In this document: positions 43,743 to 51,649 of the stretch, piece by piece
Numbering within the stretch: position 1 is the first letter of the stretch
How the letters are laid out: each line of letters begins with the position of its first letter
NCBI GenBank assembly: GCA_040386075.1
Contig: JAZKGE010000013.1
Coordinates: 124,001-188,000, forward strand
Length of the DNA: 64,000 bases
Direction of reading: 5' to 3'
Source of the DNA: UBA4416 sp040386075
Lineage (GTDB): Bacteria > Bacteroidota > Bacteroidia > B-17B0 > Aurantibacillaceae
The notes under the pieces: model-generated
Told to the model about the DNA's origin: nothing
The model's database searches: none
Seen by the model: only the letters and a program-made list of their open reading frames with translations
Program-made: the position numbers and the translations under genes

Positions 43743-43928
43743 TCAGCTGGCAACAACTTCAATAAATCCTACAGATTTGGATTTGGTAACAGTTAAGGAT
43801 TTTGAATAGTTTAGGATATTCTGAATTAAAGAGTCAGAAGGCTCAATGTCGTCAACAATAGTGGGCTTTTGTTGCTTGTTTTTAGTGGTTTTTAAAATTG
43901 TAGAAACAAGAGTAGAAGTTTTTTGCAT
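43743..43928 (-). CDS. Small protein of unknown function (61 residues)
   Basis: From ATG 43928 this gives a Lys/Thr/Ser-rich protein with a distinct C-terminal helix-strand pattern: DSLIQNILNYSKSL, then TKSKSVGFIEVVAS. I have a general impression that similar C-termini occur in short Bacteroidota proteins, but I cannot confirm a family. A longer frame from 43967 exists, but its extra 13 residues are Pro-rich and unlike the rest. It has no signal or membrane segment. It is divergent from the macroglobulin gene, with 190 nt between starts. Confidence 0.5.
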   Translation of the reverse strand: MQKTSTLVSTILKTTKNKQQKPTIVDDIEPSDSLIQNILNYSKSLTVTKSKSVGFIEVVAS

Positions 43929-44065
43929 AGGCGGTTTTACGGGGTTAATGTATGGATAACGGGGCAAATTTGGGTTTATTGTGTTTAAAACTGAAAAACA
44001 TATCTTTTTACTGGTTTTTACCCTAAAAGGTTCTGAATAATCATAAAAAATTTACTTTGAAGGGA

Positions 44066-44098
44066 TTTGTTTATGAGCGGAATTTTTATTTAATTTTG
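44066..44098 (+). promoter_or_regulatory. Full Bacteroidota-type promoter for the macroglobulin gene
   Basis: TTTG at 44066-44069, a 21-nt spacer and TAATTTTG at 44091-44098 match the -33/-7 consensus TTTG-N19-21-TAnnTTTG. The ATG at 44119 lies 20 nt on. This is the best promoter match seen in the window. Confidence 0.7.
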
Positions 44099-44118
44099 TA
44101 TTAAATCTCCCAAAAACT

Positions 44119-47100
44119 ATGTCAATAAAAACAATTTTTGCTGTGTTCTTTATCACAGCGTTATCCATTTGTGGATTAACTTATTATTCATCAACTTCTG
44201 CAAAAAATGATTCGGGTTATATTAATCCCGCTTACAAGGAATACATCTCAGCATATACTGCCGGCTATGTTTCAGTAGAAAGTAAGATATTAATTGTATT
44301 ACAGGAAGAAACAACTTCAGAAATTGAAGTAGGAAAAGAAGTTGAGAATAATTTATTTGATTTTAGTCCGGGCATTGAAGGGAAATTAACCTGGATAGAT
44401 AAAAAAACCATTGAATTCAAGCCAGCAACAAGGCTTAACAGCGATCACATCTACAAAGCCAGCTTTCATTTGGGACAAGTATTATCGGTTAGCGATGATC
44501 TAAAAGAATTTGAATTTGAATTTGCCACATTAAAGCAAGCAATGGAAATAACCATTGATGAATACAAAACAGGCGACAATAACACCTTACAAATAGAAGG
44601 GACATTAACCACTGCCGATTATGCAGATAATTTGTTGGTAGAAAAAACCACCCATGTTTCACAAGCTTCAAATGTATTACAAATACAATGGTTGCACGAA
44701 AACGCTACAACACATCACTTCGTCATCAATAATGTGATTAAAGGTAAAGGAAACGTAACAATTATTTATGATGGAGAACCAATTGGAGCCGCTGAAAAAA
44801 ACACAAAAGAAATTACAATTCCGGGAACTACTGAATTTACTTTATTAAATGTGTTGATCAATAACGAACCCGATCAGTTTGTTACACTACAATTCTCTGA
44901 TAGAATTGATCCAAATCAAAATTTAGATGGTTTGATATCAATTGCTAATCCTAATGGAACAGCAAATATATCTTACAATGAATACGGAGAAGAGAACAAT
45001 GAAAAATTGCCGGTCAAAGAATCAAAACTCACTTACCTGATCGAAAATAATTCAATAAAAATATACACCAACGAACGAATGGTGGATAGCAGGGAACTAA
45101 ACGTTAGCAATGCTGTAAAAAACATTGAAGGCAACCACTTAAAGGAAACGATTACTTACAGTTTGTTTTTTGAAGACCTAAAACCAAGTGTGCGTTTAGT
45201 TGGTAAGGGTGTTATTTTACCTAATTCCAGCGGACTGATCTTTCCTTTTGAAGCTGTTAATTTAAATGCAATAGATGTTCGTATCACTCGCATCTACGAA
45301 AACAATATGCTGCAGTTTTTACAGGTAAATAATTTAGAAGGCAGTCAGGAATTACGACGCGTAGGGAAATTAATTATTAAAAAGAAAATTACTCTACAAA
45401 ATACAGGAACTCCAACGCGAAACAAATGGAACAAATATTCTATTGATCTGTCTTCTTTAATAAAAGCTGAACCCGGAGCACTATATAATATACGTTTAAG
45501 TTATAACCGCAATTACTCTACTTACAGTTGCCAGAATGATACCTCAGCAAAATCAGAAGATGATGTATATACAGATACTGATTCTGATGCTGATGAAAAA
45601 GAATGGGATTATTATAACTCTTACGATGATTATTATGATGATTACTATTATTATGATTACTCCGAAAGAGATAATCCTTGTTCAAGAGCCTACTACAATA
45701 ACAAATCAGTTAACCGAAATATTTTAGCCACCAACATTGGTTTAATTGCCAAACGAGGAAACAACGGACAGATCAATGTGTTTGCTTCTGATCTGATCTC
45801 TACAAAATCATTAGGCAATGTAAGTATAGAAGCATACGATTACCAGCAACAAAAATTAAAAACAGTTACTACTAATGCTGAAGGAATAGCAGTTATCGAC
45901 ACCAAACATAAGCCTTTTGTATTGATTGCTAAACGAGGACAAGAACGCACTTATTTAAAACTGGATGACGGGAATTCTTTATCCTTAAGTTCATTTGAAG
46001 TAGACGGAGATGTAGTTCAAAAAGGGATCAAAGGATTTATTTATGGAGAACGGGGTGTGTGGCGCCCTGGAGACAGTTTATTCTTATCGTTTATTTTAGA
46101 GAACAAAACCAAAGAGTTTCCTGAAAATTATCCTGCCTCTTTGGAGTTAATAAATCCACAGGGACAGGTAGTACAAAAATTAACACGCATCAAACACGTA
46201 GATGGCTTTTATAACTTCACAACCAAAACAGAAAGCTCAGCACCAACTGGCGTTTATTTAGCTAAAGTAAAAGTAGGTGGTGCTGTGTTCACCAAAAATA
46301 TCCGTATCGAAACGATCATGCCAAATCGTTTGAAAATAAATTTAGATTATAAGAAAGATAAAATTTATAGTTCTGATCTAACCCTAAATAGTGACTTATT
46401 CATTAATTGGTTACATGGCGCGCCGGGAAGAAACCTCGAAGCGAAAATTGATGTATCATTATCGCAAATTGAAACAGAATTTAAAGGTTATAAAGGTTTT
46501 ACTTTCGACAATCCTGCACAAAACTTTTATTCGGAAACACAAACAATTTTTAGCGGAAGAACAGATGATAATGGCAAGGCCATTGTTAATGCACAATTAA
46601 GCGATACCAAAGATGCACCCGGATTTTTAGCAGCTAACTTTACGATCCGGGCTTTCGAAGAAGGCGGTTCATTCAGTACAGATCGTTTCACGATTCCTGT
46701 TTCGCCATTCACAAATTATGTAGGTATTAAAGTTCCCGAAACAAAAGACAATCAGCAATATTTAGAAACCGATACAGAACATCATATCCAGATTGCAACG
46801 GTTGATGAATTTGGTAAAGCTACCTCTCGTTCAAACATCGAAGTGAAAGTTTATAAATTAGACTGGCGCTGGTGGTGGGATAATTACAACCAGGATCTTT
46901 CATCCTATATCGGGAGTAATTATCACGAACCTATTTATTCAGAAAATGTTTCCTCTTCAAACGGTAAAGCAAGTTTCAGGTTACGCGTAAATCAACCTTC
47001 ATGGGGACGTTATCTGGTATATGTAAAAGATGTGGAAAGCGGTCATGCCTGCGGTAAAGTTGTATTCATCGACTGGCCAAGCTGGGCTGGCAAATCGCCT

Positions 47101-49746
47101 AAAGGAAATGAAGGTAGTAATGTATTAACCGTTAATACCGATAAAGTAGAATATAAAGTTGGTGAGAAAGCTAAAATTTTAATTCCGAGCCCGCAAGGTG
47201 GAAAAGCATTAATTAATATTGAGAACGGAAGCAGTACTTTATTAAGTAAATGGATTGATACCAAACAAGGCATTACTGAATTTGAATTTGCGGTAACAAA
47301 AGAAATGACGCCGAACATTTATGTGTTTGTACATTTAATTCAACCACATGCACAAACGGTGAACGATCTCCCAATCCGTTTATACGGCGTAGCATCTTTG
47401 ATGATCAAAGATGAGAACACTATTTTAAAACCGGTTATTAAAACAGACGCCGTTTGGAAACCGGAAAGCCAGGAAATAGTAAGAGTAAGTGAAGCTAATG
47501 GAAAAGAAATGGCTTATACACTTGCTGTTGTAGATGAAGGTTTATTGGATATTACCCGATTTAAAACACCTGATCCATGGAAAGCATTTTATGCAAAAGA
47601 AGCATTGGGTGTAAAAACGTGGGATGTATACGACAATGTGATCGGTGCTTTTGGTAATGCCATGAGCCGTATTTTATCTATTGGTGGTGACGGCGATGGG
47701 AATAATAAACCAGAGAACAGTGCTTTACGTTTTAAACCAATGGTTCGTTTTGTTGGTCCGTTCCATTTAAAGAAAGGAGAAACGGCCACTCACAAAATTG
47801 ATATTCCACAATATGTGGGCTCTGTGAGGATTATGGTAGTAGCCGGCTACCAGGGAGCTTATGGCAATACCGAAAAAGCAGTTCCTGTTCGTAAGCCGTT
47901 AATGATCCTCTCAACCTTACCAAGGGTTTTAGGTCCGGGCGAAGAAGTAGATTTACCGGTAACTGTATTTGCAATGGAGAAAAAAGTGAAAAATGCAACG
48001 GTGACTATCACTACTGATAAATTCACAGAAGCTATTGGAGGTAATACACAAAACGTTAGCTTTAGTTCTATTGGAGATAAAGTGATCAACTTTAAATTAA
48101 AAATTAAAGATGCTTTAGGTGTTTCAAAAATTAAGATCGTAGCCAAAGGTGCAGGAGAAACTGCATCAGAAACAATTGAAATTGCCGTACGTGCTAATAA
48201 TCCAAGCGTAACAGATGCGGATGAATATGTTTTAAGCTCTTCTAAAAATTTATCCGTCAATTATACGCCTATAGGTATGAGCGGAACAAATAAAGCTTTC
48301 ATAGAATTATCGACCTTACCTTCTATTAATTTGTCGCAACGTTTAGAATACCTGGTACAATACCCACATGGTTGTGTAGAACAAACTACCTCATCGGTAT
48401 TTGCAGGCTTATATTTAAACGATATCAGTGATTTGTCAGATAATCAGAAAAAAACGATTGATAATTATACTAAAGCTGCAATCAATCGTTTGAAAGGATT
48501 TCAAACCTCAAGTGGCGGTTTATCTTACTGGCCTGGATTAAATAGTGCTGACGAATGGGGAACAAACTATGCCGGGCATTTCTTAATTGAAGCAAAAATA
48601 AAAGGATATTCATTGCCTTATGGCTTATTGGATAACTGGAAACGTTACCAAAAACAAAAAGCACAAAACTACACCAGTAATAAAAATACAGCTTACTATG
48701 GTGAAGATCTAACACAGGCTTATCGTTTATATACTCTAGCTTTAGCAGGCGCTCCTGAATTAGGTGCTATGAATCGTTTAAAAGAAAAAACGAGTTTATC
48801 CAGTGAAGCCAAATGGCGTTTATCAGCTGCTTATGCTTTAATTGGACAAACAGAGGTTGCTAAAAAAATGGTTTATAATATTCCATCAACTCCTAAAGCC
48901 TACCAGGATTATTATTACACCTACGGAAGTTTAGAGCGTGATGATGCCATGATCCTTGAAACCATGACCTTATTAAAAGATAACAGCAATGCTTTCTTAA
49001 AAGTAAAAGCGCTGGCTGCTAAATTAGGGAACACTGATTATTGGTTCAGTACTCAATCAACCGCTTATTGTTTAATGGCCATCAGCAAGTATGCGAAAGT
49101 AAACGGTGCAAATGCCAATGTAAGCGCTGAGGTGAAGATCGGATCTGAAACAACTAATGTTACCGATTTCTCAAGAACAAAATTCAAGATGATAGAACTG
49201 AAAAACGCCAATACGTCTACGCCTATAAAAGTAACGGTGAAAGGTGGTGGTAATTTATTTGCACGGATCATTAAACAAGGAATTCCTAAAGCAGGAAACG
49301 AAACGGATAAATTCTCTAATCTTGAATTATTAGTTAATTACAAAACACTGAATGGCAACCCAATTGATGTAACAAACCTTGAGCAAGGAACTGATTTCAT
49401 GGCAGAAGTTACGATCAAGAATCCTGGTATCAGAGGTATGTACCGAAACTTAGCTTTATCACAAATTTTTGCAAGTGGTTGGGAAATTCGTAATCAACGT
49501 TTGGATAACATTACTTATATCAAAGGCGATGTACCAACTTACCAGGATATCAGAGATGATCGCGTGTACTCTTATTTTGATCTGGGTGCCGGTTCTATAA
49601 AAACATTTAAAGTGTTACTCAATGCTTCTTATAATGGGATGTATTATTTACCAGGCGTCAATTGCGAAGCCATGTATGACAACAGCATTACAGCACATAT
49701 TTCAGGTAAATGGGTAACCGTTAGAAAACAAGGGGAGATACAATAA
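44119..49746 (+). CDS. Bacterial alpha-2-macroglobulin (MG2 family)
   Basis: An 1875-residue secreted or membrane-anchored protein, a periplasmic protease trap. The N-terminal hydrophobic segment (about 4-20) is a signal; a lipobox is not clear (LSIC). Many MG beta-domains follow. FIYGERGVWRPGDSLFLSF (about 643) is the MG2/bait-region neighbour signature. The thioester motif is intact: HGCVEQ, Cys1419 and Gln1422, in the alpha-helical TED domain with GGLSYWPG. Macroglobulin-type C-domains end the protein. Residues about 480-518 form an acidic, Tyr-rich insert (runs of D and Y) that is unusual. A strong promoter precedes it; a pbpC gene, its usual partner, is not adjacent. bshB1 follows after a hairpin. 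Confidence 0.95.
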   Translation: MSIKTIFAVFFITALSICGLTYYSSTSAKNDSGYINPAYKEYISAYTAGYVSVESKILIVLQEETTSEIEVGKEVENNLFDFSPGIEGKLTWIDKKTIEFKPATRLNSDHIYKASFHLGQVLSVSDDLKEFEFEFATLKQAMEITIDEYKTGDNNTLQIEGTLTTADYADNLLVEKTTHVSQASNVLQIQWLHENATTHHFVINNVIKGKGNVTIIYDGEPIGAAEKNTKEITIPGTTEFTLLNVLINNEPDQFVTLQFSDRIDPNQNLDGLISIANPNGTANISYNEYGEENNEKLPVKESKLTYLIENNSIKIYTNERMVDSRELNVSNAVKNIEGNHLKETITYSLFFEDLKPSVRLVGKGVILPNSSGLIFPFEAVNLNAIDVRITRIYENNMLQFLQVNNLEGSQELRRVGKLIIKKKITLQNTGTPTRNKWNKYSIDLSSLIKAEPGALYNIRLSYNRNYSTYSCQNDTSAKSEDDVYTDTDSDADEKEWDYYNSYDDYYDDYYYYDYSERDNPCSRAYYNNKSVNRNILATNIGLIAKRGNNGQINVFASDLISTKSLGNVSIEAYDYQQQKLKTVTTNAEGIAVIDTKHKPFVLIAKRGQERTYLKLDDGNSLSLSSFEVDGDVVQKGIKGFIYGERGVWRPGDSLFLSFILENKTKEFPENYPASLELINPQGQVVQKLTRIKHVDGFYNFTTKTESSAPTGVYLAKVKVGGAVFTKNIRIETIMPNRLKINLDYKKDKIYSSDLTLNSDLFINWLHGAPGRNLEAKIDVSLSQIETEFKGYKGFTFDNPAQNFYSETQTIFSGRTDDNGKAIVNAQLSDTKDAPGFLAANFTIRAFEEGGSFSTDRFTIPVSPFTNYVGIKVPETKDNQQYLETDTEHHIQIATVDEFGKATSRSNIEVKVYKLDWRWWWDNYNQDLSSYIGSNYHEPIYSENVSSSNGKASFRLRVNQPSWGRYLVYVKDVESGHACGKVVFIDWPSWAGKSPKGNEGSNVLTVNTDKVEYKVGEKAKILIPSPQGGKALINIENGSSTLLSKWIDTKQGITEFEFAVTKEMTPNIYVFVHLIQPHAQTVNDLPIRLYGVASLMIKDENTILKPVIKTDAVWKPESQEIVRVSEANGKEMAYTLAVVDEGLLDITRFKTPDPWKAFYAKEALGVKTWDVYDNVIGAFGNAMSRILSIGGDGDGNNKPENSALRFKPMVRFVGPFHLKKGETATHKIDIPQYVGSVRIMVVAGYQGAYGNTEKAVPVRKPLMILSTLPRVLGPGEEVDLPVTVFAMEKKVKNATVTITTDKFTEAIGGNTQNVSFSSIGDKVINFKLKIKDALGVSKIKIVAKGAGETASETIEIAVRANNPSVTDADEYVLSSSKNLSVNYTPIGMSGTNKAFIELSTLPSINLSQRLEYLVQYPHGCVEQTTSSVFAGLYLNDISDLSDNQKKTIDNYTKAAINRLKGFQTSSGGLSYWPGLNSADEWGTNYAGHFLIEAKIKGYSLPYGLLDNWKRYQKQKAQNYTSNKNTAYYGEDLTQAYRLYTLALAGAPELGAMNRLKEKTSLSSEAKWRLSAAYALIGQTEVAKKMVYNIPSTPKAYQDYYYTYGSLERDDAMILETMTLLKDNSNAFLKVKALAAKLGNTDYWFSTQSTAYCLMAISKYAKVNGANANVSAEVKIGSETTNVTDFSRTKFKMIELKNANTSTPIKVTVKGGGNLFARIIKQGIPKAGNETDKFSNLELLVNYKTLNGNPIDVTNLEQGTDFMAEVTIKNPGIRGMYRNLALSQIFASGWEIRNQRLDNITYIKGDVPTYQDIRDDRVYSYFDLGAGSIKTFKVLLNASYNGMYYLPGVNCEAMYDNSITAHISGKWVTVRKQGEIQ

Positions 49747-49758
49747 AAATAAAACAAC

Positions 49759-49793
49759 TAACCCTGCCAGAGCTTAGAACTCTGGCAGGGTTA
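49759..49793. terminator. 14-bp perfect hairpin after the macroglobulin gene
   Basis: Arms TAACCCTGCCAGAG and CTCTGGCAGGGTTA pair perfectly around a seven-base loop. No T tract follows, so it is a dispersed repeat or a transcript-stabilising structure as much as a terminator. It lies 23 nt before bshB1. Confidence 0.7.
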
Positions 49794-49815
49794 AACAAAA
49801 ATTTAAAAAAATAAA

Positions 49816-50532
49816 ATGAAACTAGATATATTAGCCATAGGTATTCACCCGGATGACGTTGAACTATCAGCATCAGGAACTATTTTAAAACACATCGCCT
49901 TAGGGAAAACCGTTGGTATTTTAGATCTAACCCGTGGCGAATTAGGCACGCGCGGCAGCGCTGAACTTAGAACAGAAGAAGCAAACAGATCCGCAAAAAT
50001 ATTAGGGCTTTCAGTGAGAGAACAATTAAATATGGCCGATGGTTTTTTTGAAAATAACGAAGCTCATCAAAGACAGATCATTCAAGTCATTAGAAAGTAC
50101 CAACCTGAAATTGTTTTGTGCAATGCCATTTCTGACCGGCATCCTGATCACGGGCGCGCTGCCAAATTAACGGCAGATGCGTGTTTTTATAGTGGACTTG
50201 TAAAAATACAAACTACAGAAAATGGTAAAACACAATCTGCATGGCGACCAAAAGCTGTGTATCACTACATTCAGGATCATTTTATTGAACCCGATTTTGT
50301 GATCGATATCACGAAACATATGGATAAAAAAATGGAATCCATTATGGCTTACTCTTCGCAATTCTTTGATCCTAAATCTAAAGAACCTGAAACACCCATC
50401 TCTTCAAAAAACTTCATGGAGAATGTAAAAGCAAAAGCTGCTTTATTTGGTAGGGCTATTAATGCTGATTATGCTGAAGGCTTTACAGTGAACCGGTATA
50501 TGGGTGTGGAGAATTTATTTGATTTGAGGTAG
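49816..50532 (+). CDS. bshB1: Bacillithiol biosynthesis deacetylase BshB1
   Basis: A 238-residue LmbE/PIG-L-type zinc deacetylase. It removes the acetyl group of GlcNAc-malate in the synthesis of bacillithiol, the low-molecular-weight thiol of this phylum. Zinc ligands fit His11, Asp14 (IHPDDVE) and His112 (DRHPDHGRAA). LTRGELGTRGS (about 38-48) and SSQF near the C-terminus are hallmarks of BshB1. bshA and bshC are not in the window. It is a single gene after the macroglobulin, with a dispersed repeat after its stop. Confidence 0.94.
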   Translation: MKLDILAIGIHPDDVELSASGTILKHIALGKTVGILDLTRGELGTRGSAELRTEEANRSAKILGLSVREQLNMADGFFENNEAHQRQIIQVIRKYQPEIVLCNAISDRHPDHGRAAKLTADACFYSGLVKIQTTENGKTQSAWRPKAVYHYIQDHFIEPDFVIDITKHMDKKMESIMAYSSQFFDPKSKEPETPISSKNFMENVKAKAALFGRAINADYAEGFTVNRYMGVENLFDLR

Positions 50533-50536
50533 TTGC

Positions 50537-50633
50537 TCGTCATTACGAGCGGAGCGAAGTAATCTAAAACCTAGCTTTTTTGTAGCAAATACTATGTATG
50601 AGATTGCTTCGTCGTCCCTCCTCGCAATGACGA
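50537..50633. repeat. Long imperfect inverted repeat (CGTCATTACGAGC...CTCGCAATGACGA)
   Basis: A 97-nt element with outer arms of about 29-33 nt that pair imperfectly (TCGTCATTACGAG / CTCGCAATGACGA; GCGAAGTAATCT / AGATTGCTTCGTC). It fills the gap between two convergent genes. Sequences of this CGTCATTGCGAGGAG...GAAGCAATCT type are dispersed intergenic repeats in many bacteria. It may act as a bidirectional terminator. Confidence 0.8.
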
Positions 50634-50635
50634 AC

Positions 50636-51241
50636 TTAATCCCTCTCCCACTTCCGGCTTTTTCTACCTTCCTGTTTAATAACAGCCCAGTGTTCTTTTT
50701 GAGCACGCCTTAATAATTTTACACGCAAGCGTTTAGGGTAAAAATTTTTGGAGATGATACCCCAGCGTGTTTTGTGAGGGCATACTTTTGCTTTATCCAG
50801 TACATCATAAGCACCCGCTGCACAACGCATTCCAAAGAAAGCATAATCGTAAGGTGCTTTTTCGAAATACCGATTTTCCACTTCTTTAAATTTCACTAAC
50901 TGTTCTTCGGTAATTGGAATAATGATCGTTGTGATCTTTTTAGCTGCTGTATCGCCGTGCCAGGTCAGGTCTTTATCGATCCGGTATTTACCAGCGCTTT
51001 TACTTTTACGCGGAAAGATGTGCCACTTACCATTATTGGTTCCAAAGCTTATGATCTTATCATTCACTTCCATGTATACATGTCCGCCATGAATACCGCC
51101 AAACTGCTTTTTCTCCACATTTTTGTAGGCATGGGCAGGCTTTGAACCATACACAAAATGAAGCTTCAGGTAAAGCGAATCATTGGCATAACAATAAGAA
51201 AAGGAGATAGATAAAAAGAGAATATAAACTAAGCGGAACAT
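50636..51241 (-). CDS. Secreted protein of unknown function, possible papain-like fold
   Basis: A 201-residue protein with a signal peptide (ends YCYAN). The mature part has GGIHGGHVYMEVNDKIISFG, GKWHIFPR, TIIIPITEEQLVKF, YDYAFFGMRCAAGAYDVL and a very basic C-terminus. The order His (GGHVYME) then Cys (GMRCAA) resembles circularly permuted NlpC/P60 or DUF4105-like enzymes, but I cannot assign a family. It converges with bshB1 at a large inverted repeat. It follows the 51247 gene with five bases between, so the two are co-transcribed. Confidence 0.68.
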   Translation of the reverse strand: MFRLVYILFLSISFSYCYANDSLYLKLHFVYGSKPAHAYKNVEKKQFGGIHGGHVYMEVNDKIISFGTNNGKWHIFPRKSKSAGKYRIDKDLTWHGDTAAKKITTIIIPITEEQLVKFKEVENRYFEKAPYDYAFFGMRCAAGAYDVLDKAKVCPHKTRWGIISKNFYPKRLRVKLLRRAQKEHWAVIKQEGRKSRKWERD

Positions 51242-51246
51242 TGGGA

Positions 51247-51555
51247 CTACATAACGTGCAGGTTATCTAAAGTATCTTTTGTATAAAAGAAATTAATGAA
51301 ATTTAATACGCTAAAATGAGGGATTGAACTTCCACCGCCTCTGTAAGGCAATGTTTTGGTAACTTTATCGGCTACTTTTGCTTTTTCAGTAGCCTGTGGC
51401 TTCACGATCTGTGGATGTTTCACACAATCTTTTGGTGGCTGTGACTGTTGTACTTTTGGTTGTGGCTGCGTATGTGTATGTGGATCAGTATTATTCGCCT
51501 GCACCTTAATTAAAGATGCAAATAGGAATATATAAATAAAAACTAATGTCTTCAT
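51247..51555 (-). CDS. Small secreted Pro/Gln-rich protein
   Basis: A 102-residue protein with a signal peptide (cleavage near VQAN), a His/Thr/Pro/Gln-rich stretch (THTQPQPKVQQSQPP), a Lys-rich part and a hydrophobic C-terminal segment (HFSVLNFINFFYTKD). No family is recognised. It sits directly before the 50636 gene and shares its strand, as a likely two-gene unit. It could be a low-complexity envelope protein. Confidence 0.55.
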   Translation of the reverse strand: MKTLVFIYIFLFASLIKVQANNTDPHTHTQPQPKVQQSQPPKDCVKHPQIVKPQATEKAKVADKVTKTLPYRGGGSSIPHFSVLNFINFFYTKDTLDNLHVM

Positions 51556-51649
51556 TTTTAAAGTTTTAGCTATATCAAAAATAAGGTTTTTTTCAGAATA
51601 AAAAAATTCTCATGAAAATAGCTTTATTTTTTTGTGATATTTTGGGTTT

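Noticed and set aside
48482..48715. Antisense frames in the macroglobulin gene.
   Set aside because: Frequent by chance over a 5.6-kb gene; no signal or domain is seen.
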